From Zea mays (taxonomy: Eukaryota; Streptophyta; Magnoliopsida; Poales; Poaceae): DNA of 64,000 nucleotides. Position numbers and translations under genes: made by a program. Positions within the stretch are counted from its first letter, which is position 1. Each line of letters starts with the position of its first letter. The stretch lies in contig NC_050099.1 in the NCBI RefSeq assembly GCF_902167145.1, forward strand, positions 16,630,434 to 16,694,433. Direction: 5' to 3'. Under the pieces are notes generated by a model. That model was given only the letters and a program-made list of their open reading frames with translations. It was not told the origin of the DNA and searched no databases. Shown one piece after another: positions 1 to 9,760 of this stretch.

Positions 1-1195
1 GAATAAGAGGGCCTCATATTCGTCTTGATTGTTAGTGCAACAAATTTTTAATCGACTAGAGAAGTCGAAGGAGGCGTTGCTTGGCAAAACAAGCACGATA
101 ACAATTCCTTGTCCTTCATTGCAAACCGATCCATCAAAATACGAAGTTAAGTGAGTAATAGTGAGATATGACATATCTAGCCTATGAGTATCATCAATCC
201 AATGTTCTACAATAAAATCTGCTACGACCTGGCCTTTCATAGATTTTAGCAGTTTATAGGCCAAGTTATATTCTATGAGTGCATAAGCCCATTTACCAAC
301 TCTACCACTCATGATTGGGTTTTGCAACATGTATTTGATCACATCGGTTTGACCAGAAACGGTGCAATGACTAGACAATAAATAACACCTACACTTGGTG
401 CATGCATAAAACAGGCATAAGCATAACCTCTCAATGAAGGTGTACCTTGTTTCAGCATCCACCAGCCTTCGACTTAGGTAGGTTACCACGTGCTCCTTTC
501 CTTCGGTCTCTTGTGTCATGACAGCTCCAATAACTTTATCTTCGGCTGCAATGTATAATCTAAATGACACTCCTGCTTGTGGTGCTTTTAATACAGGAGC
601 TGAAGACAAATATTTTCTAATAAGATCAAATGCTTCCTTCTGTTCTGCCCCCAAGTGAATTCGGTGTCATTTTTAAGACAATGATATGAGTGAAGGCATC
701 AATGTTCCCAGCTAAGTTAGAAATAAACCTTCGTAAATAATTTAACTTGTCAGGGAACTTCTACATCTCAAGCTTACAGGTTGGAGCTCCCATATTCTGA
801 ATGGACTTAATTCGGTCGGATCTATCTTTATAACATGTTCATGAATGATAAATCCGAAGAACTTACCAGCTGACAATCCAAAAACACATTTACGCGGGTT
901 CATTTTTAGACCGTACCGACGCATTTTATCAAAGGCTTTGAGCAAATCAGCTATATGAGAACCAAACTTAGCCGATTTGACTACAATATCATCGATTTAA
1001 ACTTCTATAGTGTTCCCCAACAGCTCGTAAAAGATCAAAGTCATAGCCCTCTGATAAGTAGCACTAGGATTTTTTAAACCAAATGTCATTACAACCCACT
1101 TAAATAAACCAATGAAGCATGTACATATAAAGGCCGTTTTAGACACATCTTCTTCGGCCAAGATCTGATTATATCTGGTATCACCACTAGCCTAA
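1..1195 (-). pseudogene. Ty3/gypsy pol remnant: RT and RNase H, running off the window
   Basis: Read on the minus strand, 1190 to 745 encodes a reverse transcriptase stretch with the plant gypsy pattern YNQI, AEEDVSKTAF, WVVMTFGLKNPSATYQRAM, then IDDIVVKS and NPRKCVFG. The first residue of the catalytic YxDD box is a stop codon (TAA in place of the Tyr codon near 1000), so RT is dead. Positions 60 to 1 encode TNNQDEYEALL, the RNase H signature, and continue beyond the window start. Sequence between them keeps RNase H/connection similarity but is frameshifted. Family: Ty3/gypsy, probably Tat-like. The upstream end joins a CACTA transposase remnant at about 1195 with no LTR between, so this is a truncated or rearranged fragment, not an insertion with its own ends. 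Confidence 0.8.
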
Positions 1196-1261
1196 TCATT
1201 GTTCTCCTCCTATTCTACATTTAGGTTAGATACTATCTCACCATGATGTTCCCACACCTCA
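1196..1261 (-). pseudogene. CACTA TNP2-type transposase N-terminus, distal part
   Basis: Minus-strand translation gives YEVWEHHGE followed by an acidic stretch with stop codons. This motif ends the transposase-associated domain of En/Spm-CACTA TNP2 proteins; the better preserved copy at 27885-30245 has YEVWVHHGE at the matching place. It continues the fragment at 4488-4709, from which it is separated by the solo LTR at 1262-4487. Joining across that insertion restores one reading direction, with the tyrosine codon spanning the insertion site. Confidence 0.7.
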
Positions 1262-3046
1262 TGTCACACCCGGTTTTAGAAGGCAAACCGAATGCGAACC
1301 ATGTACGTGCCAGGATCAGTTATTCACGTACACAGCAGTTACATAATATGGACATCATCACACAGTGCTCAAAATAGTATTAATAAGGGAAATAGTCGAT
1401 TACATCATACGTCTGAGACGTCCATATAGTTCTTACAATAAATCAAAGTGCGGAAAAGAAACGTAGATAACTGCGGCCTTCACAGGCAGCCGACTGGGGG
1501 TTGCCGCTAACCCACACCTAGAACTCGTCGTAGTCTTGGAACTCCTGGAAGTCTCCTTCCACAGCTTCATCTTCGCCTGAGCAGTGGTTGCAATGCTGAC
1601 AACCTGGGGGGGGGGTTTGGTGTGTAGAGCAAGGGTGAGTACACATCAACATACTCAGCAAGTATCCTGTTTGGCTGTAGTGGACTAGCTTTATGTGGGG
1701 ATAAGTCAAGCAGTTGCTTTTAGTTGGTCAGATTATTACTTACTAGTAGAAAGCCAAGTTTTAGCATTACCCAAGTTATTAACCCGATGTACCCTTTCCA
1801 AACGGAAAGAATACCACTTACCAGCACCATAGTCATAACCAAAACCATCAATCTCATAACCACCTGTACCACAATGTCTCTGATCAAGTACCACTAATCA
1901 CTGGAGCTCCCTTGGCCGCTCATAACCGCGAGCACGGCTGATATATTAGTTTTCAAACACTCTGCAGAGGTTGTGCACTTTACCCACAAGCCGTGATTCC
2001 CATTCTGCCCGGAGATCATGACTCTCCATTGATCACTACCAAGGTGACCCAGCAGGGCATCACTACGTAGCCTTTACAAAGATTCCCCGGGGCTGTAGCC
2101 ACCCGTTAGGTTTCCTAAATGTACCGCACTCCTCCCCAAGGGACAAATCAACCTTGGCAGAGCGAGCCGCATACACCGAGCCCCATTGACGGCACGACGG
2201 CTAAGTGAACTACATCCCGGATCCTCTAATTATTCAGCTAAGGGCACCCCATTCTACCCTCATGGTTGCACTGTTTTCCCGGGCGGTCATCCATAGAACA
2301 GGTCCTTACGGAGAGGCACTCGAGAAACCGCTCGAGCCCCCTTGATGACCACCAGCATAACATCGTAATAAGAGAAGGGAAAACAGCGTATCATAGATAT
2401 TCTCATCATGTTCATTGATTAGAGTTAGGCAATAGCATAAAGCTAAACAGTAATAATCCAACCCAGATAGGTAAACAAGGACATGGATAACAAAAGCTAG
2501 TCAATCCTTAGGCATAAATGTGTAAAGCGGGAGGTGAATTAAAGAATGAATAGGACAGAGATAGGTCAAAGGACACTTGCCTCCACCAACCGACTGCTGC
2601 TCAGGGGCTTCTCCTGCGAGTTCCTCGGGCTCTTCAACCGGATCGTTCTCTAAGCGGGTGCAAACATACATACATCCATCCATCGAAATTAGGAAACCAA
2701 CAGTACACCATACAAGAGAACAAGTAAAGCAAATATGCATAGAATACCACATACGATAATGAATTTACCTTGGTTAGAAAGAAACGAGGGAAAGTTTCGC
2801 AGGGGTTGAGGCTTATGCTCGAGGGACACTACGGGTAGACGAAAGACTAGACGTCACGTGCTCTAGTTTTAATTAGTTCTAACAAAAGAATTAGCTACAT
2901 GCACTAATGTAATCGCAACCACTTTTAGTAGATTAACATTGAACGAGATAGATGATTAGTTATACGAATTAACTAACGTAACCAATTTCCAAATTGAGAC
3001 TCCTATCTTATTAATATAAACGACGTGATTAGCGCATACAGGAGAC

Positions 3047-3063
3047 GGGGGGGGGGGGGGGGG
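3047..3063 (+). repeat. Homopolymer run of 17 G
   Basis: An uninterrupted G run inside the solo LTR at the start of its GC-rich part. It may be a slippage or assembly-sensitive point, and on the G strand it could form G-quadruplex structure. Confidence 0.9.
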
Positions 3064-3526
3064 TAGACGAGGGGTTAGGGGGTAGACGAGGCACGACGAG
3101 TCGTGCCAAGGCACGCGCACTACGCGGGCACGCACGCGAGGCCGCACGCACACGCCGCGGACTAACCGTACGCACGTCGGGGCCGTGCGCTAGCCGAGCT
3201 CAAAGCCGCGCGCCATAGGCACGCTGGGCCAAGCTCGAGGCCACGCAGGGGCCGACACGACGCGAGCAAGGCACGGCGGGGCGAGCGGGCAAGCACGCCG
3301 GGGCCAGCGAGCGCGAGCGAGCGAGGACGCGGCCGGACGAGGCCGAACGCGGGGATGGGCGGCCGAGCCGGGGCACGGGGGCGGTTGAACGGGGGGGCGC
3401 GGGCGGCCGAGCTCGCCGGGAGGCGGCCGAGCTCGCCGGGAGGGGCGGTTGGGCCGGGTCGGGGCGCGAGCGGCCGAGCCGAGGCCGGGGCAGCCGAGGC
3501 CGGGTAGGGGCGGGACGCCGGGGGCG

Positions 3527-3628
3527 CGGGCCGAGGCGGGGTCGCCGGAGCGGGGCCGAGGCGGGGTCGCCAGAGCGGGGCCGAGGCGGGGTCGCCGGAG
3601 CGGGGCCGAGGCGGGGTCGCCGGAGCGG
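3527..3628 (+). repeat. 25-bp GC-rich tandem repeat, about four copies
   Basis: The phrase GGTCGCC recurs at 3540, 3565, 3590 and 3615, a 25-bp period with one base change in one copy. It lies in the GC-rich part of the solo LTR. A further imperfect repeat, GGCCAGGAGGCCCACGCGGG, occurs twice near 4100 and 4150 in the same LTR. Confidence 0.85.
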
Positions 3629-4487
3629 GCGAGGGCGCGGCTTGGCGGCCGAGCTCGGGGCGCGGGCACCGGGGCGGGGCAGGGAGGGCGCGGTCGGGCG
3701 GCTCGCCGGCGCGCGCGCGGACGCGGGGCCGGGGACGGGGAGCGCGGGGCCGGGCGCCATGGCCGCGAGCGGCCGGGCCGAGCCGAGCGGCGGGGGCGCG
3801 ACCGGCCGAGCCGGGGGCCAAGGCGGGCGGCGCGGGGAAGGGCGCCGGGGAGAGGAGAGGGAGGAGGGAGAGGGAGGAGGAGGGAGGGGCCTCACCGGAG
3901 GGGAGGACGGCGGCGGCGGCGGGGAGCGGCGGCGGCGCGGGGCGCGGGGGAGGGCGCCGGTTAGGGTTTGGGGAGAGAGAGGGAGAGGGAATGACGGGCG
4001 GGGCCCGCGGGAGGATTTTTGGAAAAAAAGAAAAGAGGTGGGGGGCGGCTGGGCCGGCTGGGCCCAAAGGGGGGAGGGAGGGGGGCGCGCGGGTGGGCCG
4101 GCCAGGAGGCCCACGCGGGAGGGGAGGGGGGAGGCGGCTTGGGCCGGCCAGGAGGCCCACGCGGGGGGAGAGGGGGCGGCTTGGGCCGAAATGGGAAAGG
4201 GAGAGAGAGAGAAAAAGAAAAGGATTTTTCTTTTTCTAAAATCTAAATTTTTGGATGAATGCTTTCACATTTTAATCAATCAAAAAAAATGCATGGTTCG
4301 GCATGGTGCATCACAGAAAATAAAGTGTTTTAAGGTTTTGCTTCACACGAGGTCTAAAGCCAAAACCCGCTGCGACTTTGGAAAAGATCAAGGCTTAGCG
4401 AGAAGAAAAGGGAAAAGGAAAGAGTAACGCCTGAATTTGGTGAGAGAAAAGAAGAAAAAAATCTACCCCCAAATTCAGGGCGTTACA

Positions 4488-4709
4488 CCTCATATCGAAG
4501 CATAAATCTAAACTGATAGAGGTCTAGACTAACTCTTTCCTTATTAAGAAATATATTGTTTTCGTGCCACCTACAAGGGCATCTAACGGTGCCGGTTAAT
4601 GATAAGGAGAACACATAGTCCATAAATTCTTTGTCTTGGCTACCCACTCATCAGAATGTCATCCATTTCTACTCTAGCCATTGCACATCCATTTACGATC
4701 TTCGGTCAT
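4488..4709 (-). pseudogene. CACTA TNP2-type transposase N-terminus, proximal part
   Basis: Starting from ATG at 4709 on the minus strand, the sequence encodes MTEDRKWM, then after stops and a frameshift EWVAKT, FMDYVFSLS and VRCPC. The intact relative in the second CACTA element begins MEEDRRWM and carries EWVAKT and VRCPCSKC in the same order. This is the transposase-associated domain that precedes the TNP2 catalytic region. Several stops and frame changes make it a pseudogene. It continues at 1261 on the other side of the solo LTR. No CACTA terminal repeat was found around it. Confidence 0.7.
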
Positions 4710-5469
4710 GCCTGAGGCTATTAAAGCGTACCATATCTTTAAAACATTATTCAACTTCCTTAGCTATATTGGTCCTACATCTATAGGCAAGTATAGGTCC
4801 TAAACCCAGCCAAGAGTGACCGACATAACACGGATTTATGACAAGCTAGTAGGATCCAAAGGAAATTTTGGTAGCATAACCTCGTTTCTCTCTAGCTGCA
4901 TGTCGAATATGGTGAGTTGAGAACAACATGGTTATGCCACCAAAATCTCCCTTGGACCCTGAGGCCATAAAAAATATCACGTTCTATTCACCACTCTGAG
5001 GCTATCCATAATAGGGACAATTTCAGACAGGTACGACTGAAAGGAAAATGGGCAAGTTAGCCATTTCTACCTATTTTGGTGATTGAATGTCCATCACAAC
5101 ATATTGTACTAAATTATCTAGTAAGTGTATCAATGCAGTTTCACTAGAATGCAATTTGAAGATTCCAAGTCCAAAAGAGCTAAAACAAGGCCTGAAAATG
5201 CAACTATATGTAAAACATTAAAACTATGAGGTTTGAACCCTTAGATATGTTGCATAGCTCCATCACATTCTTTCTAGCATTTGTGTTTGCACTCTAACCC
5301 ATTTTGTAGCAAAAATGCTTTTTGGACATAGTTTGAGCTGAATTGAACATCCTACTGAAAGAATAAGGAAATGTGAGTTTCCTAGACTTAGATCAATTGA
5401 TTATGTGATAACTATTTTTAACTAAGTCGATGGGAGGCTTACAAAAAAGTCTAAGTCAAATGGAACAAG
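4710..5469. other. No gene recognised; probably degraded transposon sequence
   Basis: AT-rich sequence upstream of the CACTA transposase fragment with no open frame of note. It contains an imperfect inverted phrase: GGATCCAAAGGAAATTTTGG near 4853 and its near reverse complement CCAAAATCTCCCTTGGACCC near 4940. This could be a small foldback relic. Confidence 0.4.
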
Positions 5470-6545
5470 TTATGCAAGAAAAGGACTTAACTATTCAAGT
5501 CTGGGACTCACTGGACTGGTCCGATGGTGCACCAGACCAGCTTACCAAAGAGCCTAGACTTGGGCCAATTAGCACTCTGGCACACCTGACTGGGTCCATG
5601 TGCCCCAAACCGCTTATACGGCTGAATAGCACAGTCTCGAGAATTATTTTTAATAATTCGTCAGACTAGTACTGTGCACGGCCCGGTGGTCCACCGGACC
5701 GCGTAGTAACAACTATCTCCGGGTGCCAACGGCTACTTCACGGTAGGATGAGACGTTGTGGTACAGTGGGACACGGTCCTAATCCAGTGCCCTCCTGGTA
5801 TGGAAGGGGACAATCAGGATCCTAGTGGTCGGGGACTACCTAGTCCAATGTGTTTACGCAGGGAGCAATTTTAGCAGCACCTCCAATGGATAGAAGGGAA
5901 CTTGGGGGCTATAAATAGGCCCCCATTTCGACATCTTCTACACACCAAGCATACTAAGATTGTACACTTCATTCTTAATCATTCGTGAGACACCCCGAAG
6001 CGATCCGAGTGCTAGTTCTGTAAGGTTGTGGTGTTCCTTTATTGTGCATTCGTGTTGTGTCTTTGGGTGGTGTTATTTTGGCTCTTGTGTGTGTTCTATC
6101 TCTCCCTTGGTGCTAATCAACTTGTAAGGGTGCAAGAGACTCCAACTTATGGAGATCCTTACAAGGAGATTCATATTGAGATAAGGAAGACTGTGGCGCT
6201 CAAGTTGATCATAGGATCGCTTGAAAGGGGTTGAGTGCAACCCTTATTAGTGGGGACACCACAACATGGAGTAGGCAAGCATTTGAGGCTTGACCGAACC
6301 ACGGGATAAACTCGTGTGTCTTGTGTGCTTTTCTCTTTGTGATAGTTACTTCCTCTCTAAGTTCTTCTAATCATTTGCAATATTACTCTAAGTTAATTTC
6401 ATAGCTTGTAAGAGCTATCAAGTGAAGAGAACTTCTCTCCTTCTCACTCTCTTGGATCTTAGTTTGCACTAACTTCCCCTCAAGGTGACTTTCAACGTCT
6501 TACGTGTGTCGAGCACGTGAGACGAGAACCTATCTAAAATAGGTG
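5470..6545 (+). mobile_element. Old retrotransposon LTR/leader remnant
   Basis: The segment has the composition of a grass LTR: repeated GGTCCGGTG-like phrases (5515-5700), a TATA-like TATAAATAG at about 5911 followed by a pyrimidine-rich transcribed leader, and phrases such as AACCACGGGATAAAC that I associate with high-copy maize Copia-type LTRs. No intact TG...CA ends or target duplication were found, so the boundaries are approximate. The 68-residue open frame at 6028-6234 has no recognisable domain. Confidence 0.4.
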
Positions 6546-7088
6546 ACATGCAGGTTACGCTACTACAAAATACTATACCACATCAAATGTAAAGTAATAA
6601 AAAGTAACACACTTATAAAACTAAACAATAATACATGTTAATATGAAATTAAAGTAAAATATCTCGAACCTCTAAAAACAAAAACATGTGCTATTAATGG
6701 AATCAAACTAAACAATAATACATGTTAATATGATATTTAAGTTAAACATTATATTGATTAATGGAATCAAACTAATATTCCAATGCAACATTTGACTAAT
6801 TATATTTTTCATAGACAAATAACTAATAACAAGTATTGAAAAACATCCAAATCAAACAAATAATTAAACAAACAATTTGCTTAAAACACTAATTGGATAA
6901 AATGTTAATCACTAATTTTGGTGGCTAATGAAAAACGACTGACAAAAATAATTCATAAAAAATACAACAATCACCTCTCGAAGTGGGGTGTCATTGGGGC
7001 ACTCGGTCGTAGGTTTAGATGATACGGGTCAACACCGGGGATGGGCTGACAGCGCGACAACGAACAAGGTGACACATGGTGGTGGTTG
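6546..7088. other. Intergenic, no gene seen
   Basis: AT-rich sequence up to about 6970, then a short mixed-composition stretch immediately before the Cassandra LTR. The pair ACTAAACAATAATACATGTT occurs near 6621 and 6706, a local imperfect duplication. Nothing else can be supported. Confidence 0.5.
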
Positions 7089-7138
7089 GTGTGATATCCT
7101 GGTCCAAGGCTTAAGAAAAATTATAGAGTACTCATATT

Positions 7139-7245
7139 AACAAGGTGCATCTTCTTTTTCGGAATCCTGTCTCAAAAGAACTTCAGCGTTAAGCATGCTT
7201 GGCATAGAGCGGTCTTGAGATGGGTGAACGACCGGGAAGTCTTCT
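7139..7245 (+). promoter_or_regulatory. 5S rRNA-like pol III promoter region in Cassandra 5' LTR
   Basis: This stretch aligns by eye to plant 5S rRNA: GAACTTCAGCGTTAAGCATG and GATGGGTGAACG correspond to the box A and box C neighbourhoods, followed by GGGAAGTCTTC. Divergence is substantial and the 5S 5' end is unrecognisable, so this is not a functional rRNA gene. Such segments act as internal RNA polymerase III promoters in Cassandra elements (family knowledge). Whether this copy still does is unknown, since box A and box C each carry changes. Confidence 0.75.
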
Positions 7246-9571
7246 TGGGGGCTCATGAGTGAGGACAAAGTGTGTACAAAAGGCTCGTGTTGGTATGTGG
7301 GTGTCACACCCGGGTTTTAGGGATCCAAAACCCGGGCGCGAAATAATCACCAAGTGTGCTAGGACCAAGTCTCACACATATGATGAATCATGGTAAAGAA
7401 ACTAATGTCACATCTTTACTATATAATAGGAGTTTTGTACAAAATAAATAAATAATTACATCATAAGGAGACAACGGTCTAGCAACCCAAAGTTGACTGG
7501 GAGACGATGACCTAGACCTCTCACGAACTCGTCACAGCATCCTCCATGCGCCTCATCCTGCTGTACCTGTTCTTAACCTATGGGGTGTAAGACAGCAAGA
7601 GTGAGCTCACATACGTTCATCGCTCAACAAGTTGTGGGGAATAATGTGCATGAACTCGCCAAAGGTGAGAGCTCATGTGAAGTGTAAGGCTTACTAAAGA
7701 GGATGGTTAAAGCTGAGCGTTGCTTTTAAAGTTGGTCAAAATTTATTAACAATTACTAAGTATAAGTAGATACCAACCCAATTAAATAGTAGATCAAAAG
7801 TGATAGCAACACCTGCAATGCAATGCATATGACAAATTGAATTTAGTTCCATAAATTAATCATGTGAGGGTCTGAGGTGCTCATGACCGTGAGCATGGCT
7901 GATATACCAGTTTTACACTCTGTAGAGGTTGCACATCTTTACCCACAAGTCATGTTACCCGTCTGCCAAGGGATAGTGACTCCCATACACCTCTACCTAG
8001 GAGGCGAGACAGGGCAACACTACGAGGCCTTTACAAATTTCCACTAGCTTCAGAAAACCCGCTACAGTTTCTAGGAAGCTCTAATGCAAGGACTCCTCGC
8101 CTGACCGCTATCGCAGTAAAATCAACCCAAGGGCCTTCCTACACTGACCACTCCCCTACTGCCCTTGCCCCTTTCGGGTAAGCTAGTCCTCCACTAGCTT
8201 TCCTAATTAGTCTGCTAAGGGCGTCCCATACCACCCTTGTGGTAGCACTGTTTTCCCGGGTGGTCGTTCCATGTTCTAATTATCATAATGATAATATCAT
8301 GAACAGTAAATAACAAACTGATAATAAAAGTACGATCATGAATAATGTATATCTCTATACCCAAAACCACATAAAGCAATAGCATGTACTACCCAAAAAT
8401 TCAGTGGTGAACAAGGTATAAAGATAGCCAAACTAGGGTAACCTATTGGGTCCCACCAAATTAACCTATATAGATCATTATAATTAATAAGAACATGATT
8501 GGGTAAAAAGAGGTGATCAAGTGCACAAATTGCCTGAGACTTGAGATTTCAGGTACCAACTTACTCTTCAGGTGACTCGTAACCTCGCTGCTAGTCGTAG
8601 CAATATAGACAAACATGGTATAGGCAAAATTAACATATCACCAAACATAAGAACAAACTGCATAATAATAATCTACGCGTTGCTACGAGATCGTGGTTTT
8701 GAGAATCACTAAAATCAGAGTTACAATTAAAGAATTAGGATTTATGGTAGATCTATGTGGTTAAACTATATTATAAATTGATTAGTATACACCCATATGA
8801 GAGAATATTCTATGAATAATTAATTCAACTTTTAATCTTAATTATAACTTAACTAGGGATCATATTTTAATCAAACTATAATTATGGATAGGTTAACTTT
8901 GATTAGAAAAGTTAATCTATTAAACATAGGCTAGACAAATTTCTAATAATAAAAGTACAGGGTGTGATAAATGTTGGTATCATACTGTACAGATGATATT
9001 ATTATGAATCTAACGCAATTTGAACTGATCAAATTAGAGTTACGGTTCTCAAGTTACGATTTTCCGAAGTTATTTAAGACCTAGTATAGAATAAATCAAG
9101 TGAAACAGAGTTACTAGACGATACACAATAATATTACCAAATTATAGGAACTAAAATGGACTAAAAAGGAGTTAAAATGAATTTTCTAAGATTTACACAA
9201 GTTCTTATAATTATTTTTACATTAAAATCATTTTATAAATCAATTTCCCTGATTTTATTCGTTGTCTGGACCACGCTCACAATTACAAGAGAGCCTAGGG
9301 TTCGCTACGTAAAAGTCTGGGCATGGTTGTAATTATTTTACACACAGAGTGGATGATGAGTTGATTTAATCAAATCTCAGGGTTTCATTTGTAAATCTGG
9401 CTCGGTTGAAGGGGTATGAAGCATCTATAGCCGTTAGATCTATGGTCGACGCCCTATATTAGAATTCCCCCCAACCGAACCGTTATACAATATCGACCGT
9501 AGGATTAGGGATCCGTGGCCGAAAGCTATCCGCGACTATGACCCATCCCCGCACCAATACACTTCGTACGC

Positions 9572-9760
9572 CTAGGGATGCCAATGGGTACCCGAAACCC
9601 GATGGGTAAAAACCCTATTAGGGCACGGGTATGGCGGACTTTGATACTCATAGGTATTTTATTGGGTCATTTGTTATGTCCATCAGGTACGGTGGGCGTG
9701 GGTATGTTCTCTGTTGCCCCATACCCGCTACCCGATGGGGAACCTGCTAATATATAACAT
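9572..9760 (+). repeat. Possible hAT-like repeat fragment in the outer LTR
   Basis: AGGGATGCCAATGGGTACCC followed by repeated GGGTA/CCCGATGGG phrases resembles the end of a dispersed grass repeat usually classed as hAT-related. Similarity between the outer and inner LTRs fades near here, consistent with an extra insertion. A matching opposite terminus and 8-bp duplication were not found. Confidence 0.35.

Larger units (their letters stand above)
1262..4487 (-). mobile_element. Solo LTR, long Del/Tekay-like gypsy type, with 5-bp TSD
   Basis: The segment starts TGTCACACCCGG and ends GGGCGTTACA, TG...CA on either strand. It is flanked by perfect 5-bp duplications CCTCA at 1257-1261 and 4488-4492. 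At 3226 bp with no pol domains it is best read as a solo LTR left by recombination between the two LTRs of one element. The minus orientation is inferred by analogy with the LTR ending at 62970, where a polypurine tract adjoins the TGTAAC end. Its distal third is extremely GC-rich. The long open frames seen there on both strands (about 3160-4430) follow base composition and have no recognisable domain. The length fits the very long LTRs of grass Tekay-class chromoviruses (established knowledge); the family name is inference. Confidence 0.85.

Noticed and set aside
3162..4427. Long open frames on both strands (up to 332 codons)
   Set aside because: They lie in the extremely GC-rich part of a solo LTR, overlap on both strands, and translate to Pro/Ala/Arg- or Gly/Arg-rich sequence without a domain. 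Stop codons are simply rare in such composition.
7139..7245. Genuine 5S rRNA gene
   Set aside because: The 5' part is not recognisable, the boxes are altered, and the segment sits inside an LTR whose partner LTR has the same segment. It is Cassandra sequence.
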